Source: an uncultured Roseobacter sp. (lineage in GTDB: Bacteria; Pseudomonadota; Alphaproteobacteria; Rhodobacterales; Rhodobacteraceae). Taken from it: a DNA stretch of 64,000 nucleotides. Positions 39,601 through 49,048 of this stretch are shown piece by piece (the first letter of the stretch is position 1; each line of letters begins with the position of its first letter). The notes beneath the pieces were generated by a model, which saw only the letters and a list, made by a program, of their open reading frames with translations, was not told the origin of the DNA and searched no databases. The position numbers and the translations under genes are program-made. Location of the stretch: the NCBI RefSeq assembly GCF_947488185.1, contig NZ_CANKYM010000005.1, positions 124,001 through 188,000 on the forward strand, given 5' to 3'.

Positions 39601-40038
39601 CGCGTGGTCGCGTGCGGCGGCGCGTACATTTTCCCGCCCGCGCGCACCGAATTCCACCGTTTCGGTTTGCACTGCTTTACCACGCGCCAGCCCGAAACAG
39701 ACCCGACCTTCGGGTTTATGCTCCGACCCACCGGGCCCGGCAATGCCAGTGATCGACACGGCCAACTGCGCCTGCGATGCTGTCAGCGCACCGCGCGCCA
39801 TCTCCGCCGCCACCTCTTCGGAGACGGCCCCATGAGTAGCGAGGGTGACAGGTTTCACGCCCAGCATTTCGGTTTTGGCATCGTTGGAATAGGTGACAAA
39901 GCCCCGTTCCACCACAGAAGAAGAGCCGGGAATATCGGTCAGCGCCGCCATCACCATACCGCCCGTGCAGCTTTCGGCCGCCGTGATCATCATCTGCGCC
40001 GCCATAGCCTTTTCAAGGACGTCCCGCGCGAGGCTCAT
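39574..40038 (-). CDS. CinA-family nicotinamide-nucleotide amidohydrolase
   Basis: A 154-residue stand-alone CinA C-terminal domain. It has the typical AESCTGGMVMAALTDIPGSS, then FVTYSNDAKTEMLGV and the nucleotide-site block ITGIAGPGGSEHKPEGRVC. The enzyme deamidates nicotinamide mononucleotide to nicotinate mononucleotide (PncC activity) in pyridine nucleotide recycling. The N-terminal competence-type domain of full CinA is absent, as usual in alphaproteobacteria. It forms an overlapping series with pgpA, ispF and ispD. Confidence 0.93.
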   Translation of the reverse strand: MSLARDVLEKAMAAQMMITAAESCTGGMVMAALTDIPGSSSVVERGFVTYSNDAKTEMLGVKPVTLATHGAVSEEVAAEMARGALTASQAQLAVSITGIAGPGGSEHKPEGRVCFGLARGKAVQTETVEFGARGRENVRAAARDHALRLLRDGL

Positions 40039-40532
40039 GCCAGAACGCCGTGGTAAAGCCCGGCGAGGATCAGCACCCCGATTGCAGCGAAAACCCCTGC
40101 GATCACGTCATCCAGCATGACGCCCAAGGCATCACCACGCCGGTCTGCCCAGCCAACCGGCCCCGGTTTCAGGATGTCGAAAAGGCGGAACAGAAGGAAC
40201 GCAGCGATCCAGCCGGGCCACATAACCAGGATGTTTATCCCCATTGACCAGGCGGCGTAGGACAGCGGCAGCAGCGCAATCCACTGACCGACAACCTCAT
40301 CGACGACGATCTCGGATGGATCATGATCCGCACTGTCTTTTGTCACGATGGCCGTCGCCCACCACCCCTTGGCGAACCCTGCAAAAATACCCAGCAGCAA
40401 AAGCGGAAAGCCCCCCAGAACATGCAGCAGCCAGCCCCAGGGCAGGGCGACCAGTGACCCCCATGTGCCCGGCGCAGGGCGGATGTAGCCCACCCCCATC
40501 ATGGTCGCGATCAAGGTCGCCGCGCGGTTCAT
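40035..40532 (-). CDS. pgpA: Phosphatidylglycerophosphatase A
   Basis: A 165-residue inner-membrane protein with the PgpA N-terminal motif GYIRPAPGTWGSLVALPWGW and the conserved acidic block EIVVDEVVGQW, plus four hydrophobic helices. It removes phosphate from phosphatidylglycerophosphate to make phosphatidylglycerol. Start ATG at 40532 overlaps the ispF stop by 4 bases. Its end overlaps the cinA start by 4 bases. The whole ispD-ispF-pgpA-cinA set is translationally linked. Confidence 0.93.
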   Translation of the reverse strand: MNRAATLIATMMGVGYIRPAPGTWGSLVALPWGWLLHVLGGFPLLLLGIFAGFAKGWWATAIVTKDSADHDPSEIVVDEVVGQWIALLPLSYAAWSMGINILVMWPGWIAAFLLFRLFDILKPGPVGWADRRGDALGVMLDDVIAGVFAAIGVLILAGLYHGVLA

Positions 40533-41008
40533 GGTTTCACCAGGGCGGCTGTGGCGAGGCAGGCGATGCCCTCGCCGCGCCCGGTAAAGCCCAGCCGTTC
40601 CGAGGTGGTCGCCTTGACCGAGATACAATCCACCTCCAGCGCCATGATCCGCGCTAGATTTTCTCGCATGGCGGCGGCATGGGGGCCGATCTTGGGCGCC
40701 TCGCAAATCAGCGTGCAATCGACATTGGAAAGGCCAAACCCCATGTTCGTGGCAAGCGACACGGCGTGGCGTAGAAAGATGTCGCTCGCGGCCCCCTTCC
40801 ACTGGGGATCACTGGGCGGGAAATGCTGGCCAATGTCGCCCTGCGCCAGTGCGCCATAAATCGCATCCGTGATCGTATGCAGCGCCACATCTGCATCGGA
40901 ATGCCCCACAAGCCCCTGATCGTGCGGGATTTTCACGCCGCAAAGGGTGACGTGATCGCCCGAACCAAAGGCATGCACGTCAAATCCGTTACCCAGTCTG
41001 ATGTCCAT
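40529..41008 (-). CDS. ispF: 2-C-methyl-D-erythritol 2,4-cyclodiphosphate synthase IspF
   Basis: A 159-residue MEP pathway enzyme. Metal ligands Asp10 and His12 are in GFDVHAFG, followed by GHSDADVALHTITDAIYGAL and the C-terminal SVKATTSERLGFTGRGEG. It makes the cyclic diphosphate of methylerythritol. In several alphaproteobacteria IspD and IspF are one fused protein; here they are separate genes overlapping by 20 bases. Confidence 0.96.
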   Translation of the reverse strand: MDIRLGNGFDVHAFGSGDHVTLCGVKIPHDQGLVGHSDADVALHTITDAIYGALAQGDIGQHFPPSDPQWKGAASDIFLRHAVSLATNMGFGLSNVDCTLICEAPKIGPHAAAMRENLARIMALEVDCISVKATTSERLGFTGRGEGIACLATAALVKP

Positions 41009-41663
41009 TTCTTGCCCTCAGGATACGTTCCGCGCGGATGAAATCTTCCGCCATGGTGATTTTCAGATTGTCTTCGCTGCCCGGCGTAATGGCAACCGCC
41101 AAACCGGCGCGACGCGCCAGTTCGACATCGTCCGCAGCACCCTCGGGGCAAGCCCGATGCGCGGCGATGATCTCGGCCAGATGAAACCCCTGCGGGGTCT
41201 GCGCCCGGTAGAGACCATCACGCGGGACAGCGGCGGCCACCGTGCCGTCCTCACCACGCCACAAGGCATCAACGACGGGCACCGCAGGGGCTGCTGCCGG
41301 TCGGTCGCGTAGCGCCTCAATCACCCCGTCGATCACGGCGCGCGACACGCAGGGCCGCGCAGCATCGTGGATCAGCACTTGATCGCATGTACCTTCCAGC
41401 ACCTGAAGCCCCGCGAGCACGGAAGCGCTGCGCGAGGCACCGCCCGCGACAATGTCGGCGGCAGGCTCGGTTGGCCAATCTCCCGTGGCAAAATCATCCG
41501 AGCTCACAACCAGCACAAGGCGGTCGATCTGCGGGTGATCGGCAAAGGCGCGCATGGCGAAATAAGCGCTGGAACGACCGGCCAGAGGACGCCACTGTTT
41601 GGGCTGGCCGGCGCCCGCGCGCAGACCACGCCCGGCGGCAACAATCACGGCGGCGATTTTCAT
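40989..41663 (-). CDS. ispD: 2-C-methyl-D-erythritol 4-phosphate cytidylyltransferase IspD
   Basis: A 224-residue nucleotidyltransferase. The CTP-binding glycine-rich start is IAAVIVAAGRGLRAGAGQPK, followed by VLIHDAARPCVS and AQTPQGFHLAEI. IspD couples CTP with methylerythritol phosphate. The ATG at 41663 (MKIAAV) is chosen because the family begins there; an ATG six codons upstream exists. The frame runs 20 bases into ispF, a vestige or alternative of the fused arrangement. Confidence 0.95.
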   Translation of the reverse strand: MKIAAVIVAAGRGLRAGAGQPKQWRPLAGRSSAYFAMRAFADHPQIDRLVLVVSSDDFATGDWPTEPAADIVAGGASRSASVLAGLQVLEGTCDQVLIHDAARPCVSRAVIDGVIEALRDRPAAAPAVPVVDALWRGEDGTVAAAVPRDGLYRAQTPQGFHLAEIIAAHRACPEGAADDVELARRAGLAVAITPGSEDNLKITMAEDFIRAERILRARNGHQTG

Positions 41664-41843
41664 GTATCTGTTGGCTCCCACATGCTCCGTATCTAGGCCT
41701 TTGCGAGGACGGAGGCAATTGATCCTGCTGTTTGCTTAAAAATTGTGCATACTGACATGACAGCCGGTGCCTGAGCCCCTTGGAATATTGAGGAAATACG
41801 GCTCAATTGATAAACGCGTTGGCAGCGCCCAAGGATTAAGCAT

Positions 41844-42827
41844 TTGACCTCAGTTGCTCTGCCGTTCGATTTGACACCCCCTGTGCTTCTGGCGCCCATG
41901 GCCGGAATCACCGATCTGCCGTTCCGCACGCTGGTGGCATCTTTCGGCGCCGGGCTGGTGGTGTCTGAGATGGTCGCCAGCCACGATATGCTGAACGCGC
42001 GTCCCGGAAGCCGGGAAAAAGCAGAGCTGGGTCTGGGTCACGTCGGCACGGCGGTGCAGCTGGCCGGGCGCGAGGCCGCCCCCATGGCCGAGGCCGCACG
42101 CATGGTCGAAGGGCAGGGCGCACAGGTCATCGACATCAACATGGGCTGCCCCGCCAAGAAGGTCACGCAGGGCTACTCCGGCTCTGCGCTGATGCGCACC
42201 CCGGATCATGCGCTCACGCTGATCGAGGCGGTGGTGAATGCGGTGGATATCCCGGTGACGCTCAAGACCCGGCTGGGCTGGGACGACAAGATGCTGAACG
42301 CGCCGCAGATCGCCAAACGCGCAGCGGATGCGGGCATCGCGATGATCACCATTCACGGCCGTACGCGGTGCCAGTTCTACAAGGGTCGCGCAGATTGGGC
42401 CGCCATCCGGCAGGTCAAAGATGCGGTGCAGATCCCGGTGATTGCAAATGGCGATGTTATAGATGCCGCATCGGCGCGCGAGGCTCTGACGCTCTCCGGC
42501 GCGGATGGCATCATGGTGGGCCGGGGCGCGCGGGGCAAACCCTGGTTGCTGGCGCAGATCGCGCATGAGCTCTTTGACACGGCTGCCCCTGTCATCCCGC
42601 AAGGCGACGATTTTTCGCAAATGGTGCAGAGGCACTATGACGCGATGATCCGGTTTTACGGAGAGGATCTTGGGCTGCGCGTCGCCCGCAAACATCTGGG
42701 GTGGTACATGGACACCTGTGGCACCGCGGACCACTTGCGTCGGGCTATCCTGACTGCGGACAGCGTGGACACAACGATGCGTCTGCTCCGTGAGGTCAGT
42801 TATTCCGATCACTCGGTGGCCGCATGA
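41844..42827 (+). CDS. dusB: tRNA-dihydrouridine synthase DusB
   Basis: A 327-residue FMN-binding TIM barrel. Blocks seen are LLAPMAGITDLPFRTLVASF, the catalytic cysteine in NMGCPAKKVTQGYSGSAL, HGRTRCQFYKG and GDVIDAASAREAL. The enzyme reduces uridine in the tRNA D-loop. The homologue in Rhodobacter capsulatus was named nifR3 because it is the first gene of the ntrBC operon, as here. The only good start is TTG at 41844, with AAGGAT at 41831-41836. Its stop overlaps the ntrB start (ATGA). Confidence 0.94.
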   Translation: MTSVALPFDLTPPVLLAPMAGITDLPFRTLVASFGAGLVVSEMVASHDMLNARPGSREKAELGLGHVGTAVQLAGREAAPMAEAARMVEGQGAQVIDINMGCPAKKVTQGYSGSALMRTPDHALTLIEAVVNAVDIPVTLKTRLGWDDKMLNAPQIAKRAADAGIAMITIHGRTRCQFYKGRADWAAIRQVKDAVQIPVIANGDVIDAASAREALTLSGADGIMVGRGARGKPWLLAQIAHELFDTAAPVIPQGDDFSQMVQRHYDAMIRFYGEDLGLRVARKHLGWYMDTCGTADHLRRAILTADSVDTTMRLLREVSYSDHSVAA

Positions 42828-43900
42828 ACTCTGATCGCGCCATCTGGGCCAGCCTGCCTGTGCCGACATTGATCATCGGTCCGGACGACCAGATCGTGGA
42901 CATCAACTCCGCCGCCGAAGGCTTTCTGAACGTCTCGGCTAAATCTGTCCGGGACGTGCCGGTCTGGGACCAGATCGCGGTCAACGACCCGCTGGAGGCA
43001 GCCTTTGAGCGGGCCCGCGCCAGTGGCACGCCGCTCTTTGTCAACGATGTGGACGTGGGCAGTGGCGAACGTGCGCCGATGCAGTCCGATCTGCAGGTCG
43101 CGCCCCTTGTTGGGCATCCCGATCACATGATCCTGATGATTTCGCCGCGCGAGCTGGCCGGGCGGATGACACAGAACCATTCCGTGAAATCCGCCGCCAA
43201 GTCGGCCATCGGCATGGCGGAGATGCTGGCGCATGAAATCAAGAACCCGCTGGCGGGCATCACCGGTGCCGCGCAGCTGCTTAGCATGAATCTCGGCGCG
43301 GAAGACCTTGAATTAACGGATTTGATCGTCGAGGAAAGCCGCCGTATCGTCAAGCTGCTGGGGCAGGTGGAGCAGTTCGGCAACCTCTCAGTGCCCGACT
43401 TTCAGCCGGTGAACGTGCATGACGTGCTGGACCGGGCGCGGCGCTCTGCGCTGCTGGGCTTCGGCGCGCATATGAAGATCGTGGAGGATTACGACCCCTC
43501 CCTGCCGCTCGCCCATGGCGACCCGGACCAGCTGCTGCAGGTGGTGTTGAACCTGCTGAAAAACGCCTCGGAAGCGGCGGGCGAGAGCAAGGGCACCATC
43601 CGGCTGCACAGCTACTATGAACACTCGTTTCGTCTGCGGCGCGCCGATGGCACCGGCCAATCGCTGCCCTTGCAGATCGAGATCATCGACGATGGCCCGG
43701 GCCTTCCGGAGGCGATCAAGGGCGATGTCTTTGATCCCTTTGTTTCAGGGCGGGAGAATGGCACCGGTCTGGGCCTGGCCCTCGTCAGCAAGATCATTTC
43801 CGACCACGGGGGGTGGATCTCCGTGACGTCCATTCCCGGTCGTACGGTTTTTCGCATTTCCCTGCCTCGCGCGCCCAAGGCCGCTCAGCACAGCCAGTAA
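42824..43900 (+). CDS. ntrB: Nitrogen regulation sensor kinase NtrB
   Basis: A 358-residue soluble histidine kinase. An N-terminal PAS domain (about 8-110) is followed by the H-box MLAHEIKNPLAGITGAAQLL and the ATPase domain with N-box LNLLKNASEAAG and G-boxes IIDDGPGLPE and NGTGLGLALVSKI. NtrB phosphorylates NtrC when nitrogen is low, under PII control. It is co-translated with dusB by a 4-base overlap, and ntrC follows after 15 bases. Confidence 0.95.
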   Translation: MNSDRAIWASLPVPTLIIGPDDQIVDINSAAEGFLNVSAKSVRDVPVWDQIAVNDPLEAAFERARASGTPLFVNDVDVGSGERAPMQSDLQVAPLVGHPDHMILMISPRELAGRMTQNHSVKSAAKSAIGMAEMLAHEIKNPLAGITGAAQLLSMNLGAEDLELTDLIVEESRRIVKLLGQVEQFGNLSVPDFQPVNVHDVLDRARRSALLGFGAHMKIVEDYDPSLPLAHGDPDQLLQVVLNLLKNASEAAGESKGTIRLHSYYEHSFRLRRADGTGQSLPLQIEIIDDGPGLPEAIKGDVFDPFVSGRENGTGLGLALVSKIISDHGGWISVTSIPGRTVFRISLPRAPKAAQHSQ

Positions 43901-43915
43901 AAGGAGTTCCGACAG

Positions 43916-45280
43916 ATGGATGGTACAATTTTGGTCGCCGACGACGACAGGACGATCCGCACCGTGTTGACGCAGGCGCTGACCCGTGCGGGCTGCAAGG
44001 TACACGCGACCTCCAGCCTGACAACGCTGATGCGCTGGGTGTCCGAGGGGAAAGGCGATGTGGTGATTTCGGATGTGATGATGCCCGACGGAAACGGGCT
44101 GGAGATGTTGCCCAAGATTTCGCAGGATCGTCCCGGCCTGCCTGTCATCGTGATATCGGCGCAGAACACGATCATGACCGCGATCAAGGCGGCGGAGGCA
44201 GAGGCCTATGACTACCTGCCCAAACCTTTTGATCTGCCGGACCTGATGAAGCGTACCGCCCGCGCGTTGGATACGCGCCCGCAGAACCGGCGTCTGTCGG
44301 ATGAGGCGGAGGCGCGGCCCGATGATCTGCCGCTGGTGGGGCGCACGGCGGTGATGCAGGCGCTCTACCGCGTCGTGGCGCGGGTCATGAACACCGATCT
44401 GCCGGTGCTGATCTGGGGTGAATCAGGCACGGGCAAATCGCTGATCGCACGGGCAATTCATGATTTCTCCGACCGGCGTAATCTGCCGTTCATCACCGCG
44501 TCTTCCGAAGACTTGCAGGATCTGGAGGGGCCGGCGCGGCTGCTGGCGCGGGTCAAGGGCGGGTCCTTGCTGGTTGAAGAGATCGCCGATCTGCCCGCCG
44601 ATCTGCAGGCGCGGCTTGTCCATATGATGGACACACCCGGCGAGTACGCGCCACGGTTTCTGGCCACCAGCCAGTCGGATCTGAACGCCGCCATGGAGGC
44701 GGGCCAGATGCGCAAGGACCTCTATTACCGGCTGAGCGGCGCCACGCTGACGGTCCCGGCGCTGCGCGAGCGGGTGGATGATATCCCGATCCTCGCGGAT
44801 CATTTTCTGGCCAAGGCCGAAGCCGCCGGGGCCGCCCCGCGCGAGCTGTCACGCGAGGCCGGGGACATCTTCCGCAATTACTCCTGGCCCGGCAACGTAC
44901 GCCAGCTGGAAAATGCGATCCGGCGCTTGGGCCTCACCAGCCGGGCGGCGGAAATCAGCGCCAGCGAGGTGGAGCAGGTCTTGGGGGCCCAGCCCGATCT
45001 GGAACCGATGCGTGCCTCGGGCAATACCGAGAAGCTCGGCGCTTCGGTGGAGCGGCATCTGCGGCGGTATTTCGACCTGCACGGGAACATGCTGCCACCG
45101 GCAGGCCTCTACACGCGGATTCTGCGCGAGGTTGAGGCGCCTTTGATCGAGATTTCCCTCGAAGCGACCGGCGGAAATCAGGCGAAATGTGCCGATTTGC
45201 TCGGAATCAACCGAAATACCCTGCGAAAAAAGATCACCGACCTCGATATAGAGGTGACACGCCGCCGAAAATTGATGTAA
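43916..45280 (+). CDS. ntrC: Nitrogen response regulator NtrC lacking the GAFTGA motif
   Basis: A 454-residue regulator. It has a receiver domain with Asp53 (ISDVMMPDGNG), an AAA+ domain with Walker A GESGTGKS at 167-174 and Walker B GGSLLVEEI at 214-222, and a C-terminal Fis-type helix-turn-helix (QAKCADLLGINRNTLRKKIT). The stretch between Walker A and B is short and the GAFTGA loop that touches sigma-54 is missing. In R. capsulatus NtrC the same deletion goes with activation of sigma-70 promoters. AAGGAG ribosome-binding site. Confidence 0.95.
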   Translation: MDGTILVADDDRTIRTVLTQALTRAGCKVHATSSLTTLMRWVSEGKGDVVISDVMMPDGNGLEMLPKISQDRPGLPVIVISAQNTIMTAIKAAEAEAYDYLPKPFDLPDLMKRTARALDTRPQNRRLSDEAEARPDDLPLVGRTAVMQALYRVVARVMNTDLPVLIWGESGTGKSLIARAIHDFSDRRNLPFITASSEDLQDLEGPARLLARVKGGSLLVEEIADLPADLQARLVHMMDTPGEYAPRFLATSQSDLNAAMEAGQMRKDLYYRLSGATLTVPALRERVDDIPILADHFLAKAEAAGAAPRELSREAGDIFRNYSWPGNVRQLENAIRRLGLTSRAAEISASEVEQVLGAQPDLEPMRASGNTEKLGASVERHLRRYFDLHGNMLPPAGLYTRILREVEAPLIEISLEATGGNQAKCADLLGINRNTLRKKITDLDIEVTRRRKLM

Positions 45281-45382
45281 AACTGCCACACAAAGCGTGG
45301 CCATTGGGGGACACCCCTGATCAGGACTACAAGATAAGGCGGTAAGGCGCGTCAAGCGCCACATCATGAGTGAGGGCATCGG

Positions 45383-47635
45383 GTGAATCCCCGTGTAGAA
45401 AGGTCACTATGGCTGCGGCTGGGGCGTTTGCGCCGCATTCGCAAGGTGCGCAATTTCGCGACCCTCGGCCTTGTGGTGTTGGGGCCGGTTCTGGCGCTTT
45501 CGACCTATCTGGTGCTCGGTCCCTTGGGTCAGGCGAGCAACACGCTGGGGCTGCGCCTCATTCTTCTGGCCGATCTCGTTTATGTCCTTGTGGTAGCGGC
45601 GCTGGTGCTGGCCCAGGTCGGCCGCCTGATCGCCGCGCGGCGGGCAAAATCCGCAGGCTCCCGGCTGCACCTGCGGCTGACCGGGGTTTTTGCCTCGCTG
45701 GCTCTTATTCCCACGGTCACCGTCGCAATTTTCGCCGGGCTTACGGTGAATGTCGGATTGGAGGGGTGGTTTTCCGACCGCGTCCGCGAGGTGGTGGGCA
45801 GCTCCCTTGCGGCAGCGCAGGCCTATGAGGCGGAACAGCGGAGCGATCTGGCCGAGGACGCGCTGGCCCTTGCGGAAAGCCTCGACGAGGCGCGCCGCTC
45901 CGGCATCAACATCTCCGACAGCGAAATGCTTGGCGAAGGTCAGCGGCAGATCCAGCGCGGGCTACGCGAAGCCTATCTGATTGATGGCACACGGGAAATC
46001 CGGGCGCGGGGGGATCGCTCCTACCTCTTTGACTATGAACCCCCGAGCCTTGCGGAACTGCAGGCCGCCGATGAGCAGGATGTCGTCGTCATCGAGGATT
46101 GGGACAATAACGAATTCCGCGCGCTTGTCCGACTGTCGGCCTTTGTGGACCGCTTCCTCTATATAAGCCGGGACGTGGATGGCGAAATCCTCTCGTTGCT
46201 GGATGAAACCAAGGAAACCGTGTTGTTTTACCAGCAGCTGGAGGATGAAAGGGGCCGTCTGCTCTTTGATTTCGGGCTGCTCTATCTTGCCTTTGCCCTC
46301 ATTCTCATCCTGGCGGCGATCTGGCTGGGGCTCTGGTTTGCCGAACGTCTGAGCGGCCCGGTTGGACGCCTGACCGGGGCGGCGCAGCATGTCGGGGCCG
46401 GTGATCTGGATGTGCAGGTACGCGAGGAGGAAGGTGACGACGAAATTGCCATGTTAGGTCGTTATTTCAACCAGATGACGCGGCAACTTAAAGCACAGCG
46501 TGAAACGCTGGTGGAGAACACGGAGCAGATCGAACGCCGCCGCCGCCTGTTCGATTCCGTGTTGAGTTCCGTCACCTCCGGCGTGGTGGGCCTTGATCCG
46601 CGCGGGCGGGTGACCTTTGTGAACCGAGCGGCGGAGCGCCTGCTGGACTGGCGGGTTGGGCAGGAGTCGCTGGCTTTGAAGGTTGCTGTGCCGGAATTTG
46701 GCCCGCTGTTCGAGACCATCGTGCAATCGCGCAACGAGGTTGCTCAGGGAGAGGTCAAGGTGTCGCGGCAAGGGCGACTGGAGAACCTTCTGGTCCGCAT
46801 GGCGACGCGGCGCGCGCAGGATGGCACGCTGGAAGGCTACGTTGTGTCCTTTGACGATGTGACCGATCTGGTGAGTGCGCAGCGCATGGCCGCCTGGGGC
46901 GACGTCGCGCGCCGCATCGCGCATGAGATCAAAAACCCGCTGACCCCGATCCAGCTCTCCGCCGAACGGATCAAACGCAAGTTTTCCCCCAAAGTGGGCG
47001 AGGAAAGCGAAACGCTGGATCAGATGACGGATGTGATTGTCCGCCAAACCACCGATTTGCGGCGGATCGTGGATGAGTTCTCCAAATTCGCCCGCATGCC
47101 GGAACCGGAACGCAAACCGGTGAACCTCAAGGATCTGCTGCGCGACGCGGTGCTGCTGCAACAGACCGGACAGCCGGGCGTGAAGATTGCGATGACCTTA
47201 CCAGAAACGCCGATCACGGCGGACCTTGACGCCACGATGATCAGTCAGGCCCTGACCAATTTGATCAAAAACGCCGGGGAAGCTATTGAATCCCTTCAAA
47301 ATAAGGGCGCGCCGGAAGGTCATTCCCCGCGGATCGAAGTTTCACTGACGTCGGATGAGAACCGGGCCCGGATCACCATTGCAGACAATGGGGTCGGGTT
47401 GCCCGAAGATCGGGCCCGGCTGTTTGAGCCTTATGTCACGACCCGCAGCGAAGGCACCGGCCTGGGCCTGCCCATCGTGAAGAAGATCATGGAGGAGCAC
47501 GGCGGCAGCCTGTCCCTCGAAGATGCGCCGCTTTTTGACGGCCACACCCATGCCGGCGCCATGGCGGTGATCACCTTGCCGTGCTCCCCCATAGACGCCG
47601 AAACACATCCTGAGCAGGAGGAAACTGACCGATGA
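45383..47635 (+). CDS. ntrY: Sensor histidine kinase NtrY
   Basis: A 750-residue membrane kinase. Three or four transmembrane helices in the N-terminal 300 residues surround a periplasmic sensor region, followed by HAMP (LSGPVGRLTGAAQHVGAGDL), PAS, the H-box RRIAHEIKNPLTPIQLSAER and an ATPase domain (LTNLIKNAGEAI, DNGVGLPEDRARLFEPY, GTGLGLPIVKKIMEEHGG). NtrY works with NtrX in nitrogen, redox and envelope regulation. The start is GTG at 45383 with GAGGG upstream. Two small hairpins lie in the 102-base gap after ntrC (GCCAC/GTGGC and GGCGC/GCGCC), perhaps reducing read-through. Confidence 0.94.
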   Translation: MNPRVERSLWLRLGRLRRIRKVRNFATLGLVVLGPVLALSTYLVLGPLGQASNTLGLRLILLADLVYVLVVAALVLAQVGRLIAARRAKSAGSRLHLRLTGVFASLALIPTVTVAIFAGLTVNVGLEGWFSDRVREVVGSSLAAAQAYEAEQRSDLAEDALALAESLDEARRSGINISDSEMLGEGQRQIQRGLREAYLIDGTREIRARGDRSYLFDYEPPSLAELQAADEQDVVVIEDWDNNEFRALVRLSAFVDRFLYISRDVDGEILSLLDETKETVLFYQQLEDERGRLLFDFGLLYLAFALILILAAIWLGLWFAERLSGPVGRLTGAAQHVGAGDLDVQVREEEGDDEIAMLGRYFNQMTRQLKAQRETLVENTEQIERRRRLFDSVLSSVTSGVVGLDPRGRVTFVNRAAERLLDWRVGQESLALKVAVPEFGPLFETIVQSRNEVAQGEVKVSRQGRLENLLVRMATRRAQDGTLEGYVVSFDDVTDLVSAQRMAAWGDVARRIAHEIKNPLTPIQLSAERIKRKFSPKVGEESETLDQMTDVIVRQTTDLRRIVDEFSKFARMPEPERKPVNLKDLLRDAVLLQQTGQPGVKIAMTLPETPITADLDATMISQALTNLIKNAGEAIESLQNKGAPEGHSPRIEVSLTSDENRARITIADNGVGLPEDRARLFEPYVTTRSEGTGLGLPIVKKIMEEHGGSLSLEDAPLFDGHTHAGAMAVITLPCSPIDAETHPEQEETDR

Positions 47636-49047
47636 GCGATATTCTTATTGTGGATGACGAACGCGATATCCGGGAACTGATTTCGGATATTCTCAAGGAC
47701 GAAGGGTTCGCCACCCGGCTGGCCGGGAACTCTGACGATGCCATGGCCGCGATCAACGCCGACGCGCCCGCGCTCATCGTCCTCGACATCTGGCTCAAGG
47801 ATAGCCGCATGGACGGCATCGATATCCTTAAGACAGTCAAACGCGATAACCCGGATGTGCCGGTGGTGATCATTTCCGGGCACGGCAACATTGAGATTGC
47901 GGTCGCCGCGATCAAACAGGGGGCCTATGATTTCATCGAAAAGCCTTTCAACATTGAACAGCTGCTGGTGGTGATCCGCCGCGCCATGGAAACCTCGCGC
48001 CTGCGCCGCGAGAATCAGAGCCTGCGCCGCCGGGACGTGACCAAATCGGATATGATCGGCACCTCGGCGGCCTTCCGGGCGCTGGTTGGGCAACTGGACA
48101 AGGTCACCAAATCGAACGGGCGTGTCATGCTGACGGGTCCCGCAGGGTGCGGTAAGGAGGTGGCTGCGCGCTATATCCACGCCAATTCCAACCGGGCCTC
48201 GGCACCCTTTGTCACGGTCAATTGCGCAGGTGTCGCGCCGGAGCGGATGGAAGAGGTGCTCTTTGGGCGCGAGACGCCGGAGCGCGGTGTGGAACCCGGC
48301 CTGCTGGAGGAAGCCCACGGCGGGGTGATCTATTTCGACGAAGTGGCCGATATGCCGGTGGGCACGCAATCCAAGATCCTGCGCGTGCTGGTGGACCAGC
48401 AGTTCCAGCGCGTCGGCGGCAATGACAAGGTGCGGGTAGATTTGCGGGTGATTTCCTCCACAAACCGTAACCTGGAGCAGGCGATCCAGGCCGGGACCTT
48501 CCGTGAGGAATTGTATCACCGGCTGAACGTGGTGCCGATCCCGGTGCCGTCGCTGGAAGAACGGCGCGAGGATATTCCGGCGCTGGCGGCGCATTTCATT
48601 GCCGAGATGAACGCGTCCCAGGGGCTGCCGCTGCGCGAGATCAGCGAGGATGCACAGGCGTTGATGCAGACGATGATCTGGCCCGGCAACGTGCGTCAGT
48701 TGAAAAACCTGGTGGAGCGGGTGCTGATCCTCGGCGATGGCCAGGATGCGATCGAGGCGCGCGAGTTGCCCGGTGTCGATGAAGGCAGCGGTGACGAGAA
48801 CCGCGTGGTGCTTTCCGGGGCCCTGGCGACACTGGCGCTGCGCGAAGCGCGCGAAGCCTTTGAACGCGAATACCTGCTGACGCAGATCAACCGGTTTGGC
48901 GGCAACATTTCCCGCACCGCGAATTTTGTGGGCATGGAGCGGTCCGCCCTGCACCGCAAGCTGAAATCGCTGGGCGTGGTCACCTCGGCCAAATCCGGGG
49001 CGCGCGTGGCGCATGTGGACGAAGAAACGGAAACGGCGGCGGAGTAG
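47632..49047 (+). CDS. ntrX: Response regulator NtrX lacking the GAFTGA motif
   Basis: A 471-residue regulator. The receiver has Asp52 (IVLDIWLKDSRMDG), the AAA+ domain has Walker A GPAGCGKE at 169-176 and Walker B GGVIYFDEVAD, and the C-terminus is a Fis-type helix-turn-helix (GGNISRTANFVGMERSALHR). The sigma-54 contact loop is replaced by FGRETPERGVEPGLLEEA (211-228), with no GAFTGA. It overlaps ntrY by 4 bases. Phosphorylated NtrX in related bacteria controls respiratory, nitrogen and envelope genes. Confidence 0.94.
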   Translation: MSDILIVDDERDIRELISDILKDEGFATRLAGNSDDAMAAINADAPALIVLDIWLKDSRMDGIDILKTVKRDNPDVPVVIISGHGNIEIAVAAIKQGAYDFIEKPFNIEQLLVVIRRAMETSRLRRENQSLRRRDVTKSDMIGTSAAFRALVGQLDKVTKSNGRVMLTGPAGCGKEVAARYIHANSNRASAPFVTVNCAGVAPERMEEVLFGRETPERGVEPGLLEEAHGGVIYFDEVADMPVGTQSKILRVLVDQQFQRVGGNDKVRVDLRVISSTNRNLEQAIQAGTFREELYHRLNVVPIPVPSLEERREDIPALAAHFIAEMNASQGLPLREISEDAQALMQTMIWPGNVRQLKNLVERVLILGDGQDAIEARELPGVDEGSGDENRVVLSGALATLALREAREAFEREYLLTQINRFGGNISRTANFVGMERSALHRKLKSLGVVTSAKSGARVAHVDEETETAAE

Positions 49048-49048
49048 G

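Noticed and set aside
40529..41663. Fused IspDF enzyme
   Set aside because: ispD and ispF overlap by 20 bases but are in different frames, each with its own start and stop, so they are two proteins.
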